Positions 1 to 7,375 of a stretch of 64,000 bases of DNA are shown in pieces. Source of the stretch: JBNJGB01 sp051747385 (GTDB lineage Bacteria > Myxococcota_A > UBA9042 > PHBI01 > JACKFB01); NCBI GenBank assembly GCA_051747385.1, contig JBNJGB010000023.1, positions 1 through 64,000 on the forward strand, read 5' to 3'. A program made the position numbers and the translations under genes. How positions within the stretch are numbered: position 1 is the stretch's first letter; each line of letters begins with the position of its first letter. The notes below the pieces were generated by a model, which was not told the origin of the DNA, made no database searches, and saw only the letters and a program-made list of their open reading frames with translations.

Positions 1-61
1 TCCGGCGCCGGGCGCCGTACCGCCGCGCCGCCCTCACTTGTCCGACTTTGCGATTGCCCTG
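1..61. repeat. Family A repeat, partial copy cut by window edge
   Basis: Bases 1-61 are identical to 174-234, the right part of the complete family A element next door. They are followed by the 10-mer CCGTCAGGAC (62-71), which recurs at 235-244. So at least two family A elements lie head-to-tail with a 173-bp period downstream of argD. The array may continue left of the window. Confidence 0.8.
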
Positions 62-71
62 CCGTCAGGAC

Positions 72-234
72 CAGGGCGGTCGCAAAGTCGACCGCCCTCC
101 CTTGCCCTTGCCCTTGCCCTTGCCCTTGCCTGCTCTCGAACGCGCAGAATCCATCGTTTCCGAGCGGATACAATCCGGCGCCGGGCGCCGTACCGCCGCG
201 CCGCCCTCACTTGTCCGACTTTGCGATTGCCCTG
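72..234. repeat. Family A MITE-like element, 163 bp
   Basis: The left end CAGGGCGGTCGCAAAGTCGA (72-91) and the reverse complement of the right end (214-234) match in nearly all positions, giving roughly 20-bp terminal inverted repeats. The left end also folds on itself (10-bp stem, 73-82 with 89-98). Inside is a five-copy CTTGCC hexamer array (101-130). Identical 10-bp direct repeats flank it (62-71 and 235-244), and the right one contains the argD stop codon. A second full copy of equal length is at 16219-16381. No coding potential is evident; it is probably non-autonomous. Confidence 0.75.
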
Positions 235-237
235 CCG

Positions 238-1476
238 TCAGGACGCCGCCAGGGCTCCGTCGAGGATCTCCAGGGCGGCGTCCAGGTGCCCGCGCTGGAC
301 CACGAGCGGCGGCGCGAACCGGAGCACCCTCCCGGCCACGGCGTTGATCAGCAGGCCCTCCTCGCGGGCCTTCGCCACCACGCGCCCGGGGAGTTCCGCG
401 TCGTCGACCTTCAGCTCCAGGCCGCGGAGCAACCCGAAGCCGCGCGTCTCCACGCACTTGTCCGGGTACTTCTCCACGAGCCCCTGCAGCCCGCGTCCCA
501 GGTGCTCGCCGGCCTCGTAGACGTGGTCGAGGAGCTGCTCCTGCTCGATGGTCCGGAGCACCTCCAGCCCGGCCCGCGTGGCCAGGGGGTTGCCCCCGAA
601 CGTGGACGCGTGGCTCCCCGGCTGGAAGCCCTGGCCCACCTCGTCCGTGCAGACCATGGCGCCCACCGGCACGCCGCCACCGAGGCCCTTCGCCAGGGTC
701 ATCACGTCGGGCCGGATCCCCTCGATCTCGTAGCAGAACCACTCGGCCGTGCGGCCGATGCCCGTCTGCACCTCGTCGAGCATCAGCAGGACGTCGCGCT
801 CGTCGCACAGCTTCCGGAGCTTCCGGAGGAAGCCCTCCGGTGGGACCCGCAGGCCGCCCTCGCACTGGATCGGCTCGACCAGGATGGCGCCGACCCGGTC
901 CCCGGCCTGGTCCAGGGCCTCCTCCACGGAGGCGATGTCGCCGAAGTCCGCGAAGTGGAAGCCCGGCAGCAGGGGCTCGAAGCCCTCGTGGTACTTCGGC
1001 TGCCCGGTGGCGCTCAGGGAGGCGAAGCTCCGGCCGTGGAAGCTCTCGCGGAAGGCCAGGAAGTCCGAGCGGTCGGGCCGCTCGCGCACCTGGCTCCAGT
1101 AGCGCCGGGCGATCTTCAGGGCGGCCTCGTTGGACTCCGTGCCGCTGTTGGTGAAGAACACCCGGTCGGCGAAGCTGAGCCTCGTCAGCTCGTCCATGAG
1201 CGCGAGGGCCGGCTCGTTGTAGTAGAGGTTCGAGCAGTGGACGATCTTGTCCGCCTGGTCCCGAACGGCGTCGACCAGCCGCGGATGCGCGTGGCCCAGG
1301 GAGCACACGGCGATGCCCGCGATCATGTCCAGATAGCGCCGCCCGTCGCGATCCCAGACCCACACCCCCTCCCCGCGGACGAGGAACAGGGGAAGCTGCC
1401 GGTAGTTCGGCGTGTGGTGGGCCCGGGCGCGGGCCAGGAGGTCGTCGGTGCTCTGGTCCGGGAAGAGGGTGGTCAC
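238..1476 (-). CDS. argD: Acetylornithine/succinyldiaminopimelate-type aminotransferase
   Basis: A class-III PLP-dependent aminotransferase of 412 residues, the usual length for ArgD. ArgD moves the amino group from glutamate to N-acetylglutamate semialdehyde in arginine synthesis. Visible motifs are NSGTESNEAALK (cofactor phosphate region), LMLDEVQTGIGRT (Asp binding the pyridine nitrogen), TLAKGLGGGVPVGA with the Schiff-base Lys263, and STFGGNPLA. The GTG start at 1476 is preceded by GGAGG; the longer open frame upstream only reads through a CCACGA hexamer array. The stop lies inside the 10-bp direct repeat flanking a family A element. No other arg gene is adjacent, so exact substrate (ornithine, acetylornithine or another omega-amine) is inferred from motif similarity. 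Confidence 0.85.
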   Translation of the reverse strand: MTTLFPDQSTDDLLARARAHHTPNYRQLPLFLVRGEGVWVWDRDGRRYLDMIAGIAVCSLGHAHPRLVDAVRDQADKIVHCSNLYYNEPALALMDELTRLSFADRVFFTNSGTESNEAALKIARRYWSQVRERPDRSDFLAFRESFHGRSFASLSATGQPKYHEGFEPLLPGFHFADFGDIASVEEALDQAGDRVGAILVEPIQCEGGLRVPPEGFLRKLRKLCDERDVLLMLDEVQTGIGRTAEWFCYEIEGIRPDVMTLAKGLGGGVPVGAMVCTDEVGQGFQPGSHASTFGGNPLATRAGLEVLRTIEQEQLLDHVYEAGEHLGRGLQGLVEKYPDKCVETRGFGLLRGLELKVDDAELPGRVVAKAREEGLLINAVAGRVLRFAPPLVVQRGHLDAALEILDGALAAS

Positions 1477-1522
1477 GTCGAGATCCCTCCGGCGGGGCGT
1501 GGCGCGGTGGCCCCGGAGTCGT

Positions 1523-1550
1523 CCACGACCACGACCACGACCACGACCAC
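1523..1550. repeat. CCACGA hexanucleotide array
   Basis: Between four and five tandem CCACGA units fill most of the 79-bp gap between hslU and argD, just upstream of the argD ribosome-binding site. The same hexamer (GTGGTC on the other strand) recurs at 5381-5414 and 48240-48375. Confidence 0.85.
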
Positions 1551-1555
1551 GTGGG

Positions 1556-2929
1556 TTAGAGGATGTACTGCTCCAGGTCCGGATCCTCGAGGACGCCCTC
1601 GAGGGTCTGGTCCACGAAGGGAGCATCCACGGTCACGGTGGCGCCGTCCATCTCCGTCGCGGAGAAGCTCAGCTCCTCCAGGAGACGCTCCATGACCGTG
1701 TGGAGGCGTCGGGCGCCGATGTTCTCCTGGCGATCGTTCACCTCGGAGGCCACGTGGGCGATGCGCGCGATGCCGTCCTCCTTGAAGTCCAGGTGGACGC
1801 CCTCCGTGTCCATGAGCGCCGTGTACTGGAGGGTCAGGGAGTTCTCGGGCTCCGTCAGGATGCGGACGAAGTCCTCCTCCGTGAGGCTGTCCAGCTCCAC
1901 GCGGATGGGAAAGCGGCCCTGAAGCTCCGGGATCATGTCCGCGACCTTGGCCACGTGGAACGCACCGGCCGCCACGAAGAGGACGTGGTCGGTGCGCACC
2001 ATGCCGTGCTTGGTGTTCACCGTGGAGCCCTCGACGATGGGTAGGAGATCCCGCTGAACCCCCTCGCGGCTCACGTCCGGACCCTGCGACGACGCGGCCT
2101 GGCGCCCCGCCACCTTGTCCAGCTCGTCCAGGAAGATGATGCCGTTCTCCTGGGCGCGGACGAGGGCCTCCTGGACCACCTTGTCGTGGTCCACGAGCTT
2201 CTGACCCTCCTCGTCCACCAGGATCTCGAAGGCGTCGCCCACCTTCATGCGCTTGGACTTGGTCTTCTTCGGGAAGAGGTGGTCCAGGCTGTCCTTGAGG
2301 TTGATGCCCATCTCCTCCATGCCGGCGTTCGAGAACACCTCCATGACGGGCATGTTCGACTCGGTGACCTGGAGCTCCACCTCGCGGTCGTCCAGGTGTC
2401 CCTCGCGGAACAGGCGCCGCAGCTTCTCGCGGGTGCCCTGCCCGGCCGCGCCCTCGTCGCCCTGCTCCTCGAACTCGGGCCGGTGCTTGCGCGGCAGGAG
2501 CAGGTCCAGGAGCCGATCCTCGGCGTGCTGGCGCGCCCGGTCCTGCACGCGCTCCAGCTCCTCCTCCTGGACCATCTTGATGGCCACCTCCACCAGGTCG
2601 CGGATCATGGACTCCACGTCCCGGCCCACGTAGCCCACCTCGGTGAACTTGGAGGCCTCCACCTTCACGAAGGGCGCCCGGGCCAGGCGGGCCAGGCGGC
2701 GGGCGATCTCCGTCTTCCCGACGCCCGTGGGGCCCTTCATGATGATGTTCTTCGGGGTGATCTCGTCGCGCAGGGGCGGCTCGACCTGCTGCCGGCGCCA
2801 GCGGTTGCGCAGGGCCACCGCCACGGCGCGCTTCGCGTTGGCCTGGCCGATGATGTAGCGGTCCAGCTCCGCCACCAGCTCGCGGGGGGTCAGCTCGTGG
2901 GCCTCGCCGGGCGTCATGGGCTCGCTCAT
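1556..2929 (-). CDS. hslU: ATP-dependent protease ATPase subunit HslU (ClpY)
   Basis: A 457-residue AAA+ unfoldase that forms the hexameric cap of the HslUV protease. Seen directly: N-terminal LTPRELVAELDRYIIGQ typical of HslU, Walker A GPTGVGKTE, pore-loop GYVGRD, Walker B IIFLDELDKV, and a C-terminal YIL tail resembling the tail that inserts into HslV. The acidic I-domain lies roughly between residues 130 and 240. Length fits the family (about 440-460). Its ATG overlaps the hslV stop by four bases (ATGA), indicating translational coupling within xerC-hslV-hslU. Confidence 0.97.
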   Translation of the reverse strand: MSEPMTPGEAHELTPRELVAELDRYIIGQANAKRAVAVALRNRWRRQQVEPPLRDEITPKNIIMKGPTGVGKTEIARRLARLARAPFVKVEASKFTEVGYVGRDVESMIRDLVEVAIKMVQEEELERVQDRARQHAEDRLLDLLLPRKHRPEFEEQGDEGAAGQGTREKLRRLFREGHLDDREVELQVTESNMPVMEVFSNAGMEEMGINLKDSLDHLFPKKTKSKRMKVGDAFEILVDEEGQKLVDHDKVVQEALVRAQENGIIFLDELDKVAGRQAASSQGPDVSREGVQRDLLPIVEGSTVNTKHGMVRTDHVLFVAAGAFHVAKVADMIPELQGRFPIRVELDSLTEEDFVRILTEPENSLTLQYTALMDTEGVHLDFKEDGIARIAHVASEVNDRQENIGARRLHTVMERLLEELSFSATEMDGATVTVDAPFVDQTLEGVLEDPDLEQYIL

Positions 2930-3474
2930 GCCTCGGCCTCCAGCTCCTCGATGGTGAGGTGGTCGTTGGTGTAGATGCAGATGTCTGCCGCGATGCGCAT
3001 GCCCTCCTCGGCGATGGCCCGGGCGTCCAGGTCGGCGTGGCGCATCAGCGCGAGGGCGGCCGCCTCGGCGAACTTGCCCCCGGAGCCCACCGCGGCCACG
3101 CCGTGATCGGGCTCGATGACGTCGCCGGCGCCGCTCAGGACCAGGGTGTCCTTCGGGTCGGCGGCGATGAGCAGGGCCTCCAAACGCCGGAGCATCCGGT
3201 CGGTCCGCCAGTCCTTGGCCAGCTCCACGGCCGCCCGGCGCAGGTTCCCGCCGTACTCCTGGAGCTTGCCCTCGAAGCGCTCGAACAGGGTGAAGGCGTC
3301 GGCGGTGCTCCCTGCGAAGCCGACGATGACCCGGCCGCCGTGCAGGCGTCGCACCTTACTGGCGCTGCCCTTCATCACCGTGTTGCCGAGGGTGACCTGC
3401 CCGTCACCGGCGATGACCACCCGGCCCGCCTTGCGGACGGAGAGGATGGTCGTGCCTCGCATGGCTTCAGCCAT
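2926..3474 (-). CDS. hslV: HslV peptidase subunit of HslUV
   Basis: The proteasome-like threonine peptidase partner of HslU, 182 residues. Motifs typical of HslV include VIAGDGQVTLGNTVMK, FAGSTADAFTLFERFE, ELAKDWRTDRMLRRLEA and the C-terminal CIYTNDHLTIEEL. The nucleophile should be the Thr after MAEAMRG (Thr8), so a seven-residue propeptide would be removed; an ATG at 3462 would shorten this to three. E. coli HslV exposes its Thr simply by removing Met, so the extension is mildly unusual but has parallels. The start overlaps the xerC stop by eight bases and the stop overlaps hslU by four. Confidence 0.96.
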   Translation of the reverse strand: MAEAMRGTTILSVRKAGRVVIAGDGQVTLGNTVMKGSASKVRRLHGGRVIVGFAGSTADAFTLFERFEGKLQEYGGNLRRAAVELAKDWRTDRMLRRLEALLIAADPKDTLVLSGAGDVIEPDHGVAAVGSGGKFAEAAALALMRHADLDARAIAEEGMRIAADICIYTNDHLTIEELEAEA

Positions 3475-4387
3475 CTTGGGACTCCTGATCGAGCTCCGCC
3501 CGCGGGTGGGCGGCGTCGTAGACGCGGATGAGCCGGTCGATGCCGACGTGGGTGTAGACCTGGGTCGTGGAGATGCTGGCGTGGCCCAGGAGCTCCTGGA
3601 TGTGGCGCACGTCGACGCCGCCGTCGAGGAGGTGCGTGGCGAAGGCGTGGCGCACCTTGTGGGGGTGGACGTGCTGCCCCGCCGCGACGCGCAGGACCTC
3701 CCGGTCCAGGATGCGCCGGACGCTCCGATCCGTGAGCCGCCCGCCGCGCTGGTTGAGGAACAGGGCGCCGTGATCCTCCGTGTACCCGCCCTTCCCCAGG
3801 GCCTCGCCGCGCCGGGAGATCCACAGGCGCAGGGCGTCCGCGCACCGGCCGTGGATGGGAACCCGCCGGGTCTTGCGGCCCTTGCCCGTGACGCGCACCC
3901 AGCCCTGGTCCAGGTCGACGTCGTGGACGTCCAGGCCCACCAGCTCGGAGACGCGCACGCCGGCGGCGTAGAGCAGGTGGACGATGGCCCGGTCGCGCAG
4001 CGAGGCCGCGTCGTCGCCTGGCGGCCCCTGGAGGAGGGCCACCATGGTGTCCACGGGCACCGGCTCGGGGAGCGGGCGGCCCTGGCGTGGGTTGGTGATG
4101 CCGTGCATCGGCGTGTCGTCTCGTCGGCCGTCGCGTACGAGCCAGCGGTAGAAACCGCGCAGGGTGGACAGCTTCCGCGCCACCGTGCGCGCGCCCACCC
4201 GCTGGGCGAGGTCGGCAACGTAGGCACGCAGGTGGACGGGGTCAACGTCCTCCGGGCCCACCCCCTCGGCGTGCTCCGAGAGGAACTCCCGCAGGTCCCG
4301 GAGGTCCCCCTCCGTGGCCCGCAGGGTGTGCTTCGAGGCATTTCGGACGGCCCGCAGGTGTTCCAGGTAGCCGAAGGCTGCGTCCAT
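3467..4387 (-). CDS. xerC: Tyrosine recombinase XerC-type
   Basis: A 306-residue site-specific tyrosine recombinase, expected to resolve chromosome dimers at dif together with a XerD partner. The N-terminal SAM-like DNA-binding domain covers about residues 1-90. The catalytic set is complete: Arg145 (GVRVSELVG), Lys in VTGKGRKTRR, HPHKVRHAFATHL (His and Arg), LLGHASISTTQVYTHVG (His and Tyr278). The ATG at 4387 follows GGAGG. The order xerC-hslV-hslU also occurs in Firmicutes (codV-clpQ-clpY), which supports a chromosomal Xer rather than a phage integrase. Confidence 0.92.
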   Translation of the reverse strand: MDAAFGYLEHLRAVRNASKHTLRATEGDLRDLREFLSEHAEGVGPEDVDPVHLRAYVADLAQRVGARTVARKLSTLRGFYRWLVRDGRRDDTPMHGITNPRQGRPLPEPVPVDTMVALLQGPPGDDAASLRDRAIVHLLYAAGVRVSELVGLDVHDVDLDQGWVRVTGKGRKTRRVPIHGRCADALRLWISRRGEALGKGGYTEDHGALFLNQRGGRLTDRSVRRILDREVLRVAAGQHVHPHKVRHAFATHLLDGGVDVRHIQELLGHASISTTQVYTHVGIDRLIRVYDAAHPRAELDQESQDG

Positions 4388-4460
4388 CGGTCCTCCGTGC
4401 TCGGGGACGCGCCGTGCTATCCTGGGCCCCGCAACGCCGACCGTCGAGGGAACACGGAAC

Positions 4461-4856
4461 ATGGGGATCTTCGACCGCCTGAGCCGACTCGCCCGCGCCG
4501 AGGCCAACCACTGGGGACACCGCGCCCGCCACGCCTGGGACGAGCGCTCCGCCGAGCCGCTCCTGGGCGGCGAGGAGGACGTGGAGCCGCTGGTGGACGA
4601 GGACGTCCGGCGCGCGCCGGAGCCACCCCCGCGGCGCCCCACCTATCCGCCCGAGGTGCGCGAGGCGTACGCCGTCCTGGAGATCCCCCTGGGCAGCGAC
4701 CGCGAGACGGTGCGCGCGGCCTATCGCCGACAGCTTCGCGTGCACCACCCGGACCGCCACGCCCACCACGGCGACGAGGCGCGCGAGCGCCGGGCCCACG
4801 AGCGCACCATGCGCATCCGGGAGGCCTGGGAGCGCCTGGACGACTGGTTGGAGTAG
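4461..4856 (+). CDS. Small J-domain protein with PspA-like N terminus
   Basis: A 131-residue protein. The C-terminal half (about residues 65-131) is a J domain: AYAVLEIPLGSDRETVRAAYRRQ, then HHPDRH with the HPD tripeptide that stimulates Hsp70 ATPase, then a final helix ending WERLDDWLE. The first 17 residues (MGIFDRLSRLARAEANH) resemble the amphipathic membrane-binding helix of PspA/IM30 proteins; between the two is an acidic, Pro-rich linker. It lacks the zinc-finger and substrate domains of DnaJ, so it is likely a specialised cochaperone, perhaps membrane-peripheral (inference). It is divergent from xerC, and a family B repeat begins at the base after its stop. Confidence 0.75.
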   Translation: MGIFDRLSRLARAEANHWGHRARHAWDERSAEPLLGGEEDVEPLVDEDVRRAPEPPPRRPTYPPEVREAYAVLEIPLGSDRETVRAAYRRQLRVHHPDRHAHHGDEARERRAHERTMRIREAWERLDDWLE

Positions 4857-5141
4857 GATCGCCGTCCCCGGCTGACAGTTCTACGCATCTCGGGAAGCCG
4901 CGATCTCGCGGACAATCGCGCGCCAAGCCGCCAAGCCGCCAAGCCGCCAAGCCGCCAAGCCGCCAAGACCCAAAGGCCAGCGAGCCGCTTGCACACGGGT
5001 TCGGCTGAGAGGTCGTGTCACCGGCAGGCCAACAGCGAGCACACGGGGCCGAAGCATGCCGTCTTCCTTTGCGTCTTCGCGTCTTTGCGCGAGCCCTCCG
5101 TCTTGCGACATGTGACGAACCGTGAGCCGTCCCCGGCGGTC
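4857..5141. repeat. Family B repeat, copy 1 (285 bp)
   Basis: Starts immediately after the J-domain stop codon. The inner part is an inverted copy of 15187-15421: both share the blocks around GCGTCTTCGCGTCTTTGCGC (5060s) and the GCGCGCCAAG region. The ends resemble inverted repeats starting GA[TC]CGCCGTCCCCGGCT. This copy carries six tandem CGCCAAGC octamers (4921-4968), while copy 2 has about two, which explains most of the length difference. Frames are not conserved between copies, so it is non-coding. Confidence 0.7.
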
Positions 5142-5220
5142 GAAGCCCGTGGCTCGGGTGCGACTGCCGTCCCTCGGACCGGCTCACGGTCCCGGACCGG
5201 CTCACGGTTCGTCGCGGCGC

Positions 5221-5289
5221 GGCCGCGGGTGGACCCACCCCCGCCCACCCACCTTCCATGTGACGCGTTCGGGGCGATTCGTTGCGCGG
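5221..5289. repeat. Family D repeat, copy 1
   Basis: The block from GGCCGCGGGTGG to CGTTGCGCG is similar, with small gaps, to 48453-48514 in the same orientation. The rest of the gene-free 5142-5425 stretch holds repeated CCGGCTCACGG segments (about 5180-5212) and the hexamer array listed next. No gene is visible there. Confidence 0.65.
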
Positions 5290-5380
5290 GTCACCGCCTC
5301 GCGCCCGTCCGCGTGGGCTCCGGGGCTCGAGCTGCGCTCTCCGCGTCCGACCTCGACGGACGCCCACGTATACGTCCGCG

Positions 5381-5414
5381 ACCACGACCACGACCACGAC
5401 CACGTCCACGACCA
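5381..5414. repeat. ACCACG hexanucleotide array at 3' end of rng
   Basis: Four exact ACCACG units followed by degenerate ones, ending about 12 bases from the rng stop codon. It has the same hexamer as 1523-1550 and the reverse complement of 48240-48375. Confidence 0.8.
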
Positions 5415-5425
5415 GGTGGCCGAGC

Positions 5426-6910
5426 TCACACGATGTCGATCTCCTCCAGGTGGAGGTCGTCGCGGGCGTTCAGCTCGATCTGGACGTCGAACTTCTGCTC
5501 CAGGCCGGTGATGGTCTCCTGGCAGTCCTCGACGATCTGCTCGACCACCCTGGGGTGGGCCATCACCCGGAGGACGCCCCGTGCGCCGCTCACCACGAGC
5601 TGTCGCAGGCGGCTGATGATGTTGTCGGTGATGACCTGGAGCGACCGCAGGTAGCCGCGGCCGTCGCAGTAGAAGCACGGCTCGGTGAGGCTCTGGACGA
5701 TGGACTCGCGCACCCGCTTGCGGGTCATCTCGATGAGGCCCAGCTCGCTCATGGGAAGCACGTGGGAGCGCGCCTTGTCCTTGGCGAGCTCCTCGACCAG
5801 CACGTCGCGCACGCGCTGGCGGTTCACCTCGTGGGCCATGTCGACGAAGTCGATGACGATGAGCCCGCCGATGTCCCGGAAGCGGAGCTGATAGGCGATC
5901 TCCCGCGCCGCCTCCAGGTTGATCTCCAGCACCGTCTCCTCGAACGACGTCTTCCCCACGAACCGACCGGTGTTGATGTCGATGGCCGTGAGGGCCTCCG
6001 TCCGGTCGATGGTGATGTCCCCGCCGGACTTCAGGCCGACCTTCCGGCGCACGGCGCGGGCGATCTCCCACTCGAGTCCGAAGCGCTCGAACATGGGATC
6101 GGGCCCGCTCCACAGCTCGATGGCGCCCTCGAAGCCCGGCATGAAGCGCTCGACGAAGTGCCGGATGCGGCCGGCCTCGGCCTCGTCGTCCACCAGCACC
6201 CGGTCGTCGTCGTCCGCGAGGAGATCCCGGATGGAGCGCAGGGTCACGTCGACATCCTCGTGGACCAGCTCCGGCGGGCTCACCACGTGGGCGCGCTTCC
6301 GGACGTCCTCCCAGAGGTCCGTGAGGAACTCCAGGTCCTGCCGGAGCTCCTCCTCGTCCAGCCCCTCGGCCACCGTGCGGACGATCAGGCCGCCGTCCTC
6401 GGGCTTGATGCGGTGGGCGATCTCCCGGAGGCGCTCCCGCTCGGCCGGATCGGTGATGCGCCGGGACACCCCCACCTGCCAGGCCCCCGGGCGGAACACG
6501 ACGAAGCGCCCGGGCAGGCTGATGCGCGTCGTCACCCGGGCGCCCTTCTGCCCGATGGGCTCCTTGGACACCTGGATCAGGACGTCCTGGCCCTGCTGGA
6601 GGACCTCCTTGATGGGCGGATGGCCGGCGCCGCGCCCCACCTCCTGGTCCGGGTCCGCGGCCTCGTCCTCCTCGATCGGCTCCGGCTCGTAGGCGTCACC
6701 CACGTAGAGGAACGCCGTCCGCTGCAGCCCCGCCTCCACGAAGGCGCACTGCATCCCGGGCAGCACGCGCACCACGCGCCCCTTGTAGATGTTCCCCACC
6801 AGGCTGCGGCCTCGAAGTCGCTCGAAGAACAGCTCCGTGGTCAGGCCGTTCTCGATGAGGGCCACCCGGCGCTGGTCGGGGCGGCAGTTGATGAGGAGCA
6901 GGCGGGACAT
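5426..6910 (-). CDS. rng: Ribonuclease G/E family endoribonuclease
   Basis: A 494-residue protein, about the size of RNase G (489 in E. coli) and without the long RNase E scaffold tail. Order of domains: S1-like RNA-binding fold (residues about 35-125, with GNIYKGRVVRVLPGMQCAFVE), 5'-sensor region, DNase-I-like catalytic region with TAIDINTG and IVIDFVDM (the two metal-binding Asp), and the Zn-link CFYCDGRG. It should process rRNA 5' ends and initiate mRNA decay. It begins with MSRLLLINCRPDQRRVAL; a GATCGG/GCTCGG hexamer run (about 6930-6957) lies upstream. Confidence 0.93.
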   Translation of the reverse strand: MSRLLLINCRPDQRRVALIENGLTTELFFERLRGRSLVGNIYKGRVVRVLPGMQCAFVEAGLQRTAFLYVGDAYEPEPIEEDEAADPDQEVGRGAGHPPIKEVLQQGQDVLIQVSKEPIGQKGARVTTRISLPGRFVVFRPGAWQVGVSRRITDPAERERLREIAHRIKPEDGGLIVRTVAEGLDEEELRQDLEFLTDLWEDVRKRAHVVSPPELVHEDVDVTLRSIRDLLADDDDRVLVDDEAEAGRIRHFVERFMPGFEGAIELWSGPDPMFERFGLEWEIARAVRRKVGLKSGGDITIDRTEALTAIDINTGRFVGKTSFEETVLEINLEAAREIAYQLRFRDIGGLIVIDFVDMAHEVNRQRVRDVLVEELAKDKARSHVLPMSELGLIEMTRKRVRESIVQSLTEPCFYCDGRGYLRSLQVITDNIISRLRQLVVSGARGVLRVMAHPRVVEQIVEDCQETITGLEQKFDVQIELNARDDLHLEEIDIV

Positions 6911-6965
6911 TCGGGCCTCCAGGGCCTCCGGGATCGGGCTCGGGATCGGGCTCGGACCCGGCGGC

Positions 6966-7145
6966 CTACTCGTGGAGCACGTCGAACGTCCCGTCCGTGA
7001 TCCCCGGCGTGTCGTCCTGGTTGGCCCTCAGCGTCGTCGAGGACGTGCCGTTCACGGCTCCGTCGTCGCCGCCACAGGCGACCGGGAGGTCCTCCAGGAG
7101 GACGAGCGAGAGGAAGGGGAGGAGGGGCGCGGCGTGTGTCGTCAT
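6966..7145 (-). CDS. Possible 59-residue small lipoprotein
   Basis: A short open frame from ATG at 7145 to TAG at 6966. It has a hydrophobic start, then PVACGGDDG, which looks like a lipobox Cys followed by a Gly/Asp linker as in other lipoproteins of this window, then a Ser/Thr/Asp-rich tail. Against it: the hydrophobic stretch is interrupted by Glu-Asp, no good ribosome-binding site precedes it, and nothing else supports translation. No function can be assigned. Confidence 0.4.
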   Translation of the reverse strand: MTTHAAPLLPFLSLVLLEDLPVACGGDDGAVNGTSSTTLRANQDDTPGITDGTFDVLHE

Positions 7146-7268
7146 GGGGCCATCCCGGAGGCACCTGGATGAACGAGGGGGGCGAAGTCTATCACGTGCC
7201 GCGCGGCGCCTTCAACGGGAAAGCGGCGTTAACCTAGCAATAAATGTACCAAAGAAACTCCCGCCCCC

Positions 7269-7297
7269 TTGTTCGCCCCCCGGCCCGGTGCTACATT
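7269..7297 (+). promoter_or_regulatory. Sigma70-type promoter of rpoN
   Basis: TTGTTC (7269-7274), a 17-base spacer and TACATT (7292-7297), about 80 bases before the rpoN ATG. An unusually AT-rich patch (about 7228-7258) lies just upstream and could act as an UP-like element (inference). Confidence 0.6.
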
Positions 7298-7375
7298 GTC
7301 GACACACGGCTGAGCAAGCCCCCGAGATTTCACGGTGGGTCCGGCCTCGAGGGCACGCCGGGCCGAGGAGCGCGG

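Noticed and set aside
4471..4642. Longer xerC start reaching across the J-domain gene
   Set aside because: The ATG at 4387 has GGAGG and the expected N terminus; the extension is antisense of the J-domain gene.
4881..5111. Short frames in the family B repeats (for example starting MLRPRVLAVGLPV and MIRPGMLAVGLPV)
   Set aside because: The two copies keep only a short shared piece and then change frame, so coding is not conserved.
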